A program made the translations under genes and the position numbers. The notes under the pieces were generated by a model. It ran no database searches. It had not been told where the DNA came from and saw only the letters and a program-made list of their open reading frames with translations. A stretch of DNA of 64,000 nucleotides from an uncultured Bacteroidales bacterium (GTDB lineage Bacteria; Bacteroidota; Bacteroidia; Bacteroidales; WCHB1-69): positions 19,721-83,720 of the forward strand of contig CAMJXE010000003.1 of NCBI GenBank assembly GCA_946409645.1. Direction: 5' to 3'. Of the stretch, positions 34,908 to 41,308 are shown piece by piece; within the stretch, counting starts at the first letter, position 1; each line of letters starts with the position of its first letter.

Positions 34908-35002
34908 AAAGCAGAGAACTCCAGAATTTGTTGGACCAATTAAAATGCTGGGTCATCACGTTTGTGGGGGCGAAGGCAACATTTGAGCGGCTGCGAAAAA
35001 GC

Positions 35003-35149
35003 TTCGGTTCGGTTGCGTGGTTCTGGAGTGCTACCGAGAACAACAACAACAACGCGTGGAACCGTAACTTGAGCTACGACGGAACGGGAGTGGGACGCGA
35101 CAACAACAACAATAAGGCGCGCGCCTATTCTGTCCGCTGTCTCCGCGAT
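35003..35149 (+). repeat. DGR template repeat (TR)
   Basis: The invariant 147-bp donor copy, non-coding in practice. It contains AAC-rich blocks (AACAACAACAACAAC and AACAACAACAAT) where the VR has changed codons. AAY codons are the usual design, since adenine mutagenesis of AAY reaches many amino acids but no stop codon. It begins exactly where homology to the target starts and ends 33 bp before the accessory gene ATG. Confidence 0.96.
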
Positions 35150-35182
35150 ATAATTAGACAGGGGTTTTATTTTTTTGAAAAA

Positions 35183-35896
35183 ATGAGAATTGCAGACATT
35201 TACAACTTGGAGAAAGATAACCGGTCGTCTATCTTTTTGATTCGGGACGGGAATTTCTATCGGGCATACGAGCATTCGGCGTTGCTGTTTTCAGAGAACA
35301 TCGCGGACTATCACCTGATGAAACGACTCTATAAGGTGATCAACACGGAGATGGTCTATCTCGGTTTTCCACAAACTGCATTGCCCAAAATATTGAAGGA
35401 TAAAGGGTTGCTGGTCCAGAGCGATACATCTCAGTTCGTGGTGTTGTCGCCGTTTGAGTCAAAGCAGGATTTTGAGTTGTGGAAAGCCTCTGTGCCATGC
35501 CATGCGAGGGAGGAGGGCGAACTGCTGCTTCTTGCACAGGAGCGTGTGCTTCCGCGCTTCACCGACAACCATCCGCTGCATGTCTATAAAACAGGGTACG
35601 ACTGTATGGTATCGGTGTATAAGCTGGTGGAGAACATGAAGCGCGGGTACAAGTATTCTGTCGGTGAGGAGTTGAAAAAGGACGCTTTCCAGCTGGGCCT
35701 GATTGCTTTCCGTATTGCGCAAGGTGGGAGAGGCAGCTCTGTTGTGAAATTGTATGAGAAAGCGTTCCTGCAGGTGGATGTGGTACGGCTCCGGCTGCGT
35801 CTTCTTCAGGATTTGCACCAGCTCACAATACCCGCTTTCACACGGGTGAATACCCAGATAGAGTATTTCGTAAAGCAGCTGGAGAAAGGCTGTTGA
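35183..35896 (+). CDS. DGR accessory protein: MutS-domain-I-like plus Avd fusion
   Basis: A 237-residue protein between TR and RT. The track ORF begins at 34928 but that extension reads through the TR; the ATG at 35183 is the sensible start. Residues ~10-90 resemble MutS domain I (SSIFLIRDGNFYRAYEHSALLF, later VYLGFPQTALPKILKDKGLLV), known in DGRs as an MSL protein. Residues ~132-237 are all-helical and match Avd/four-helix-bundle proteins (YDCMVSVYKLVENMKRGYKYSVGEELKKDAFQL). Avd binds the RT and TR RNA for cDNA priming. Here both activities seem fused in one chain. Its stop is 3 bp before the RT ATG. Confidence 0.78.
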   Translation: MRIADIYNLEKDNRSSIFLIRDGNFYRAYEHSALLFSENIADYHLMKRLYKVINTEMVYLGFPQTALPKILKDKGLLVQSDTSQFVVLSPFESKQDFELWKASVPCHAREEGELLLLAQERVLPRFTDNHPLHVYKTGYDCMVSVYKLVENMKRGYKYSVGEELKKDAFQLGLIAFRIAQGGRGSSVVKLYEKAFLQVDVVRLRLRLLQDLHQLTIPAFTRVNTQIEYFVKQLEKGC

Positions 35897-35899
35897 TGA

Positions 35900-37096
35900 A
35901 TGCTGTCAACCATGCCGGAACAATTGTCTTTGTTTGACGAACCGAGGCTGTTGGAAGCTCTCTATAAGTCCTGGGTTGATGCGCGGCGTCACAAGCGCAA
36001 CACGATAAACGCCCTCAAATTCGAGTTGGACCTCGAAAGGAACATCTATCAACTGTATGAGGAAATATTATATGGCACATATAAAGTCTCACCGTCCATT
36101 TGTTTTATAGTTGATAAACCTGTCAAGCGGGAGATTTTCGCCGCCAACTTCCGTGATCGTGTTGTGCATCACTATGTCATCAACCAGCTGATGCCCGTTT
36201 TTGAGAACCAATTCATCCACGACACCTATTCCTGCAGGGTGGGGAAGGGTACGCTATTTGGCATCCGGCGTCTACAGAAGTTCATTCGCAGCTGCACCGA
36301 CAATTACCGCAAGGAAGCCTTTGTGCTGAAATTGGATATCCAAGGATTCTTTATGAATATCCGGAAACCTTTGCTTCTCGGAAAAGTAGATTCTCTGATT
36401 GAACGTAAGTACTCAGGATGGGACAAGTCGTGGCTTCGATTTCTTGTGCGTCAGATTATTTTGAACGACCCAACGGAAAATTGTATTATGAAAGGAAACC
36501 TTTCGGACTGGAAAGGGTTGCCAGCGAACAAAAGTCTGTTCACCACGCCGCGAGATTGCGGACTGCCCATCGGGAACCTGACCAGCCAGATATTTGCGAA
36601 CGATTATCTTGCCGATTTCGACCGTTTCATGAAAGAAACCTTGAAGTTGAAATATTATGGACGTTACGTGGATGATTTTTTCGTGGTACATGAGGACAGG
36701 AATTATTTGAAGTCCTTAGTGCCTGTAATCAGGGATTACCTCGACAACACAGTGTGTGCCATACTTCACCCTTCCAAGGTGTATTTGCAGTCGTGTCACA
36801 GGGGCGTTTTGTTCGTGGGTGCGTATATTGCTCCTTACAGGACATACCCTTCCAAGAGAATACGCCATAATTTCAGAAAAGCTATGAAAGAGCTTTCCCT
36901 GCAATTTTCATCGGATCATGAGGTGCATCCAGCACAAAGTTTGAATAAAACAAGGGCACGGGTCAATTCATATCTCGGTTTTTGCAGGCACTTCCGAGCA
37001 GAACGGATGTCTAGCTCAGTGTTGGCAACGATGCCACATGAATTTTTCCGTTGGTTTTTGATAGGGGGTCAATGTGCGAAAGTGGAAAAGATATAA
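35900..37096 (+). CDS. DGR reverse transcriptase
   Basis: A 398-residue reverse transcriptase that copies the TR RNA with adenine-directed errors. Motifs: KLDIQGFFMNI (about 142-152, first catalytic Asp), GLPIGNLTSQIFANDYL (about 221-237; the IGxxxSQ form is diagnostic for DGR enzymes, against QGxxxSP in group II introns and retroviruses), and YVDD (about 256-259). KPVKREIFAANFRDRVVHHYV is the conserved N-terminal finger region. No maturase X/HNH or retron VTG tail is present. An in-frame ATG at 35912 (MPEQLSLFDE) is an alternative start. It is probably co-transcribed with the accessory gene. Confidence 0.95.
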   Translation: MLSTMPEQLSLFDEPRLLEALYKSWVDARRHKRNTINALKFELDLERNIYQLYEEILYGTYKVSPSICFIVDKPVKREIFAANFRDRVVHHYVINQLMPVFENQFIHDTYSCRVGKGTLFGIRRLQKFIRSCTDNYRKEAFVLKLDIQGFFMNIRKPLLLGKVDSLIERKYSGWDKSWLRFLVRQIILNDPTENCIMKGNLSDWKGLPANKSLFTTPRDCGLPIGNLTSQIFANDYLADFDRFMKETLKLKYYGRYVDDFFVVHEDRNYLKSLVPVIRDYLDNTVCAILHPSKVYLQSCHRGVLFVGAYIAPYRTYPSKRIRHNFRKAMKELSLQFSSDHEVHPAQSLNKTRARVNSYLGFCRHFRAERMSSSVLATMPHEFFRWFLIGGQCAKVEKI

Positions 37097-37148
37097 CGTG
37101 TCTATTTCATTTTGCTGGCCAATATTGCAAACACGCGCACCATCCGCT

Positions 37149-37307
37149 AAATCTTGCGAAATTGAAAAACAATATTAACAATTAATTGTTAAATAATTAC
37201 AATACAAAAACACAACGCATTGATTTTCAGTTTGTAAAAAAAATATTCCAAAAGTCTTGACAGAGGTTGAATTTTGTAGTATATTTGCAGCCTGAAGATA
37301 AAAGATT
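37149..37307 (+). promoter_or_regulatory. Duplicated upstream region with 18-bp palindrome, copy 1
   Basis: It contains the perfect palindrome TTAACAATTAATTGTTAA (37175-37192), a TTG at 37257 and TATATTTG at 37280-37287 (20-bp spacing). The ATG follows 20 bp later. The whole segment is repeated almost exactly at 37901, so the palindrome is likely an operator or a duplicated structural element. Confidence 0.7.
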
Positions 37308-37709
37308 ATGGGAAAGAAAGATCCTATTGAAGAAGCCCGGAGATACGTGGCCAACGCCGAAGAGGTCATCAAGAAAGCCAATTATGACCCGGAACTGAAA
37401 AGCTACACAGACAGTAAGTACATTAAGGCAGCCGGAGACTACCTTTGGAAGGGTTGTCTCATCGCTCTTGAAACGGTTTTTCACGTGCGGACGGGTAAAG
37501 GCCGCCCATCTATTGACAAGTACAGAAATGCTGTCGCTAAACGCGACAAAAAACTGCTGAATTCCGTGAATATAGGCTATGAGACCATGCATCTTGTCAT
37601 GGGCTACGACGGCAACAGAAGCAAACGAATCTGCGACACGGGTTTCGAACTCGCCAATGACATCATCGACCATTGCGCGACGCTGCTGCCGAAGGTTGTC
37701 TGCGCGTGA
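37308..37709 (+). CDS. DUF5618-type helical protein, copy 1
   Basis: A 133-residue soluble, mostly helical protein (EEARRYVANAEEVIKKANYDPELKSYTDSKYIKAAGDYLW). I recognise it as the DUF5618 type common in Bacteroidota, function unknown; the helical bundle is reminiscent of HEPN-like folds but no clear RxxxxH motif is seen. It is the first of two tandem paralogues with near-identical promoters, next to the DGR and an Abi gene. Confidence 0.75.
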   Translation: MGKKDPIEEARRYVANAEEVIKKANYDPELKSYTDSKYIKAAGDYLWKGCLIALETVFHVRTGKGRPSIDKYRNAVAKRDKKLLNSVNIGYETMHLVMGYDGNRSKRICDTGFELANDIIDHCATLLPKVVCA

Positions 37710-37751
37710 GCAGTTAGCATGCAGTTGGTAGATAGAAGTTAGCGCGGTTTT

Positions 37752-37777
37752 GGGCGTGGCCGGGGCTGCGCCCTTTT
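37752..37777 (+). terminator. Terminator between the tandem DUF5618 genes
   Basis: GGGCG pairs with CGCCC around a G-rich loop and is followed by T5. The 37710-38057 gap otherwise holds only the second copy of the upstream region. Confidence 0.55.
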
Positions 37778-37900
37778 TAATCATGAATGATGAATATTTG
37801 TGGGTGTTCATGGTTGATTTGTGGAGATTTGCGTGGCTGAGGTGTTAGCGTACGTTACGGTTACACGCGGTCAAATTCACAAACACTCACAACGGGTGCC

Positions 37901-38057
37901 AAATCTTGCGAAATTGAAAAACAATATTAACAATTAATTGTTAAATCATTACAATACAAAAACTCAATGCATTGATTTTCAGTTTGTAAAAAATATTCCA
38001 AAAGTCTTGACAGAGGTTGACTTTTGTAGTATATTTGCAGCCTGAAGATAAAAGATT
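37901..38057 (+). promoter_or_regulatory. Duplicated upstream region with 18-bp palindrome, copy 2
   Basis: Near-identical to 37149-37307, with the same TTAACAATTAATTGTTAA (37927-37944), TTG at 38007 and TATATTTG at 38030-38037. The A-run is two bases shorter. Confidence 0.7.
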
Positions 38058-38459
38058 ATGGAAAAGAAAGATCCTATTGAAGAAGCCCGGAGATACGTGG
38101 CCAACGCGGAAGAGGTCATCAAAAAGGCGAACTATGACCCGGAACTGCAAAGCTATACGGATAGCAAATACATCAAGGCGGCAGGAGACTACCTATGGAC
38201 AGGTTGCTTGATTGCCCTCGATGCTTTGTTTGGCATATCCAAACGCAAAGGACGTCCCGACATTCGAAAATACAAGGAAGAGGCCGGCAAGCGCGACCGA
38301 AAGCTGCTTAATTCTGTAAATATAGGCTACAATACCATGCATCTGTCCATGGGCTACGATGGAAACAAGGACAAAAGAGTCTGTGATGCCGGTTTCGCCA
38401 ATGCCAACGACATCATCAATCACTGCGCCAGGCTGATGCCCGCACCCGTGTGCGCATGA
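38058..38459 (+). CDS. DUF5618-type helical protein, copy 2
   Basis: A 133-residue paralogue of the preceding gene. The N-terminal 50 residues are almost identical. Divergence concentrates in the middle (ALDALFGISKRKGRPDIRKYKEEAGKRDRK against ALETVFHVRTGKGRPSIDKYRNAVAKRDKK). The clustered divergence suggests either relaxed or specificity-related change after duplication. Function unknown. Confidence 0.75.
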   Translation: MEKKDPIEEARRYVANAEEVIKKANYDPELQSYTDSKYIKAAGDYLWTGCLIALDALFGISKRKGRPDIRKYKEEAGKRDRKLLNSVNIGYNTMHLSMGYDGNKDKRVCDAGFANANDIINHCARLMPAPVCA

Positions 38460-38508
38460 TTGTTTGCAATTTGCGATTTAAGGCTTGCGAAGAGCGAGGT
38501 TATGAGGA

Positions 38509-38536
38509 GTAGGGGCAAATAATCATTCGCCCCTAC
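38509..38536. repeat. 28-bp GTAG...CTAC palindrome, GTAGGGGC form
   Basis: GTAGGGGC at the left and GCCCCTAC at the right end of an exactly 28-bp near-palindrome with an AT-rich core. Length and GTAG/CTAC ends match the copies at 6122, 28571 and 42986, so it is a third sequence form of one family. Confidence 0.75.
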
Positions 38537-38657
38537 GGACATCGCAAACCGCAAATCGCAAACCGTAGATCATCGGTGAACGGTCAACGGTGAATTGCAA
38601 ATGTTTTGCGTTTTCAAAAAAAAATTATCGAATAATGTTTTGATATTAAAAAAAGTG

Positions 38658-38665
38658 TATTTTTG
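38658..38665 (+). promoter_or_regulatory. -7 box TATTTTTG upstream of the structured leader
   Basis: It places the transcript start a few bases before the stem at 38674, so the RNA element would be the 5' end of the abi transcript. Confidence 0.65.
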
Positions 38666-38673
38666 CAACGACA

Positions 38674-38720
38674 GTTTCCACCACGCTACAAGACGTAAGT
38701 CCAGCGAACCAGGGTGGAAC
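38674..38720 (+). ncRNA. Structured RNA resembling the abiF RNA motif
   Basis: The outer stem TTCCACC/GGTGGAA (38676-38682 with 38713-38719) encloses CGCT/AGCG (38684-38687 with 38703-38706) and GAC-GTAA-GTC (38692-38701). It lies between a promoter and an Abi-family gene, the known genomic setting of the abiF RNA motif. From memory that motif is a short structured RNA just upstream of Abi_2-domain genes in several phyla, with a pseudoknot, and has been suggested to act with the protein. I have not matched it to a covariance model. Confidence 0.6.
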
Positions 38721-38760
38721 TTTTGTTTATAATCACCAGAAAAACAAACTATTATACAAT

Positions 38761-39675
38761 ATGATATACAACAAACAACCTTTGAGCATAGAGTCCCAAA
38801 TTTCGCAATTAAAAGAACGTGGACTGATTATTGAAAATGAAATAATTGCGGCAAAAGTTTTGTCCGTTATCAGTTACTTTCGCTTTGCAAATTATCTGCG
38901 ACCATACGAGGCGGACAAAACGAACCATATATTTAAACCTGGGAAATTGTTTGGCGATGTCGTGAAACTATACTATTTTGATAAAAGTTTGAGAGGAATC
39001 GTCTTCTCAGCCATTCAGTCTGTGGAAATTGCGTTGAGAACAAGCATTATACAAAATTTCTCTATAAAGTATGGCCCGTTTTGGTTTATGGACGCCAGCC
39101 TTTTCAAGAATATTCAAATCCACGAAGAATGTGTCCACAGCATTCAGGCTGAATTGTCAAGGACCAAAGAGGATTTCATTCAAGAGCATTTTGACAAATA
39201 TGACAGTCCAAATATGCCGCCCGCATGGAAAACTCTTGAAGTGGTATCATTCGGCACGTTGGGCAAACTCTTCAGTAATTTCAAGGACAACCCTGTCAAA
39301 AAAGCGGTGGCGAGAGGTTTTAATGTGCCGCAACATGTTTTTCTTGAGAGTTGGATAGCAAGTTTGTCTGCATTGCGCAACTGTTGTGCCCATCATGCAA
39401 GGGTTTGGAATAGAGTTTATCCCATAAAACCACAGTTACCGAAATCAAAAATGATGCGTTCTTCTTGGATAGATAATTCCAATATCTTCCCCAATCGTCT
39501 GTATGCAATATTATGTTGTCTTCTGTACTTGACAAACAATATCTCCTCAGATAATTCATTAAAAACAGATATAGTTGGTCTTTTGCGAAATAATTCTATC
39601 GTTGATGTTGCCGCCATGGGTTTCCCGCACGATTGGGAGGAGGAACCGCTGTGGTGCTCCTCTTCGGTTTCGTGA
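38761..39675 (+). CDS. Abi family (AbiD/AbiF-like) abortive infection protein
   Basis: A 304-residue helical protein of the Abi_2 family. The N-terminal LSIESQISQLKERGLIIENE and VISYFRFANYLRPYE are typical, and SAIQSVEIALRTSII is the central helix. The HEPN-type RxxxxH motif appears as RNCCAH (about residues 206-211). HEPN Abi proteins are usually RNases that stop growth of phage-infected cells. It is preceded by a structured leader RNA that may restrain it. Its stop lies 6 bp before a remnant of a FISUMP gene, suggesting insertion at a former FISUMP locus. Confidence 0.82.
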   Translation: MIYNKQPLSIESQISQLKERGLIIENEIIAAKVLSVISYFRFANYLRPYEADKTNHIFKPGKLFGDVVKLYYFDKSLRGIVFSAIQSVEIALRTSIIQNFSIKYGPFWFMDASLFKNIQIHEECVHSIQAELSRTKEDFIQEHFDKYDSPNMPPAWKTLEVVSFGTLGKLFSNFKDNPVKKAVARGFNVPQHVFLESWIASLSALRNCCAHHARVWNRVYPIKPQLPKSKMMRSSWIDNSNIFPNRLYAILCCLLYLTNNISSDNSLKTDIVGLLRNNSIVDVAAMGFPHDWEEEPLWCSSSVS

Positions 39676-39680
39676 TGTTT

Positions 39681-39704
39681 TTCTTGTCCGCTGCCTCCGC
39701 GATT
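39681..39704 (+). pseudogene. Remnant of a FISUMP-domain 3' end
   Basis: CTTGTCCGCTGCCTCCGCGATTAA reads LVRCLRD-stop, matching the SVRCLRD-stop end of the DGR target. It differs from the VR by one inserted base and one synonymous change over about 25 bp. No upstream FISUMP sequence remains in frame, so this is a scar or a decayed VR/IMH end. Confidence 0.6.
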
Positions 39705-39832
39705 AACCAATTCAGAATTCAGAATTCAGAATGAATGGGCTTGGCAGTGGGGCTGCGCCCGTTTGATGTGAATAAAAGACCTGCGCGTGCGAGACCGTCA
39801 AATTTCATTTTTAAACCAATCCCCATTTTTTC

Positions 39833-39840
39833 TATCTTTG
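39833..39840 (+). promoter_or_regulatory. -7 box TATCTTTG for the first DUF4230 gene
   Basis: TATCTTTG is 21 bp before the ATG at 39862. This fixes the start downstream of the track ORF start at 39787. Confidence 0.7.
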
Positions 39841-39861
39841 CAGTCGAATAATAGTAATGTA

Positions 39862-40458
39862 ATGAAACGGAAATATTGGATTATGTTAGCAGCAAGTGTT
39901 GCAGTGCTAATGGTCGCATTGCTCTGGCCGGTGAAGAAACCGGAGAAGGTGATGCCGCAGAAAAGCGAAATCCTCGGCGTACTGCAGTCGCAGTCGCAGA
40001 TTGCCACCACCGAGGTGACCATCCGCAAGATGGGTGTCTATGATTCCGAGACTCACATTGCCTCGCTGAACCCTTCCAAATGGAAACTCGGTAAGCGGTT
40101 GGCCGTGATTCCCGTGGATGTGACTATCCGCTATGGTATTGACCTTAACGAGCTGAAAGAGAGTGATATAACGTTCGTTGGAGGTGATTCCGTGCAGATA
40201 CGTCTGCCCAAACCGAAAATCATAGACAAATCCTATAACCCTGTCACTAACTCCGACGAAATTGTCACGCTTTCCACCGGTTTGCGCGACAAAGTGGGCG
40301 AAACCACTATCCAGCAGATCAAGAGCATGGCTTTTGAGGATGTCCTCAACCAAGAGAAAGAGCTCCAGCAGCAACTCGCCAACGAACTCACCCATAACAC
40401 CGAAGCCGTCTTCACCTCCCTCCTCACCGCCATCGGACTACACCCCATATTCATTTAG
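39862..40458 (+). CDS. DUF4230 domain protein 1
   Basis: A 198-residue protein with one N-terminal membrane segment (YWIMLAASVAVLMVALLWPV) and a periplasmic DUF4230 domain (LGVLQSQSQIATTEVTIRKMGVYDSE..., IPVDVTIRYGIDLNELKESDI). I start it at 39862 because the promoter lies inside the longer track ORF. DUF4230 proteins are widespread in Bacteroidota with unknown function. It forms a pair with the next gene, from which it is separated by a dispersed repeat. Confidence 0.82.
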   Translation: MKRKYWIMLAASVAVLMVALLWPVKKPEKVMPQKSEILGVLQSQSQIATTEVTIRKMGVYDSETHIASLNPSKWKLGKRLAVIPVDVTIRYGIDLNELKESDITFVGGDSVQIRLPKPKIIDKSYNPVTNSDEIVTLSTGLRDKVGETTIQQIKSMAFEDVLNQEKELQQQLANELTHNTEAVFTSLLTAIGLHPIFI

Positions 40459-40460
40459 AT

Positions 40461-40580
40461 ATATTCCTTGAGCAGCCTCGGAGAGGCAAGACGCGCAAAG
40501 CGCAATTAACCCCACACAAGCGAAGCGCAGTGTGGGGAACGAACAAGCCACACAAGCGAAGCGCAGTGTGGGAACAAACA
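40461..40580 (+). repeat. Dispersed ~78-bp repeat, copy A, with extra hairpin
   Basis: About 78 bp containing GCAGCCTCGGAGAGGC, AAGACGCGCAAAGCGC and a CCCCACAC...GTGTGGGG hairpin. They match, with few changes, the minus strand at 50929-51008. The final hairpin CACACAAGCGAAGCGCAGTGTG is present twice in tandem here. Confidence 0.8.
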
Positions 40581-40594
40581 AAACGAAAGAAACA

Positions 40595-41185
40595 ATGGAC
40601 AAAAAATACATCAAATATGCCATCCTCGTCATCCTGCTCATCGCGGGAGTGACGCTTTTCAGCAAAATCACGCATAAAACCGACAGCGAAGAACTCACCC
40701 TCAAGGACACTCCAGCGGTTATTGAGGCCACGCGTCCCATCGGAGTGTTGTATCTATATACCACAGTCACAGAAGATTACGCGAAAGATGCTTTCTATGG
40801 CAGCGGCATCGGTAGTTCTGTGTTAGGTCATAATAACGGACTCTTCAAACGCAAACATGACTGTGTGCAGATTCTCCGTCAACAGGTGAGTCTCACTATG
40901 GATCTCGACAAAGTGCAGTATCATCCCATTGAAGGCACCGATACTGTACAGGTTTGTCTCCCCGATGTCGAATTTACCCAGTCCACCCTCTCATCGTGGT
41001 TCAAGTCGGACAGCGAGACCGAGGAAAATGCTGTGCAGTTCGATGCTAAACCGTTGATACAAAGGGTGGAGAATAAGATAAAGCTGCGTTATAACACACC
41101 TGAAAATCGAAGCAAAGCTGAAAAGAAAGCCAAGGAAACCATCACGGATTTTCTGAAACAATGCGGCAAAGTGGCCGTTTTCTGA
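40595..41185 (+). CDS. DUF4230 domain protein 2
   Basis: A 196-residue paralogue-like DUF4230 protein with an N-terminal membrane anchor (YIKYAILVILLIAGVTLFS) and a periplasmic domain (VGVLYLYT-like strand, QQVSLTMDLDKVQYHPIEGTDTVQVCLPDVEF). The ATG at 40595 is preferred to the track start, since the upstream 21 codons are translated repeat DNA. Function unknown. Confidence 0.8.
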   Translation: MDKKYIKYAILVILLIAGVTLFSKITHKTDSEELTLKDTPAVIEATRPIGVLYLYTTVTEDYAKDAFYGSGIGSSVLGHNNGLFKRKHDCVQILRQQVSLTMDLDKVQYHPIEGTDTVQVCLPDVEFTQSTLSSWFKSDSETEENAVQFDAKPLIQRVENKIKLRYNTPENRSKAEKKAKETITDFLKQCGKVAVF

Positions 41186-41261
41186 TTAGGCTTTCTTCCA
41201 TTGTCATTGACGGTTGATAAAATGTGTATAACAAGAGGACAAAGTTACATTAAAAATATTG

Positions 41262-41269
41262 TATTTTTG
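41262..41269 (+). promoter_or_regulatory. -7 box TATTTTTG for the M49-like peptidase gene
   Basis: It lies 40 bp before the ATG at 41309 and inside the longer track ORF, so the shorter start is favoured. Confidence 0.65.
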
Positions 41270-41308
41270 CCCTCGTGTTTTTATGAGTTTAATTTTAAAT
41301 CTGTTTAT

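Noticed and set aside
34928-35182. N-terminal extension of the DGR accessory ORF
   Set aside because: It reads across the template repeat and intergenic sequence; its similarity to the target is only the TR itself. The ATG at 35183 gives a normal protein.
35900-37096. Group II intron or retron reverse transcriptase
   Set aside because: No maturase, HNH or intron RNA domains, no msr/msd structure; IGNLTSQ and an adjacent TR/VR pair point to a DGR.
37175-37944. Attachment sites of a mobile element (paired 18-bp palindromes)
   Set aside because: They are part of a longer tandem duplication including promoter and gene; no integrase is present.
39681-39704. Second functional VR
   Set aside because: Only about 25 bp match, all within the invariant 3' end; no variable block or open FISUMP frame precedes it.
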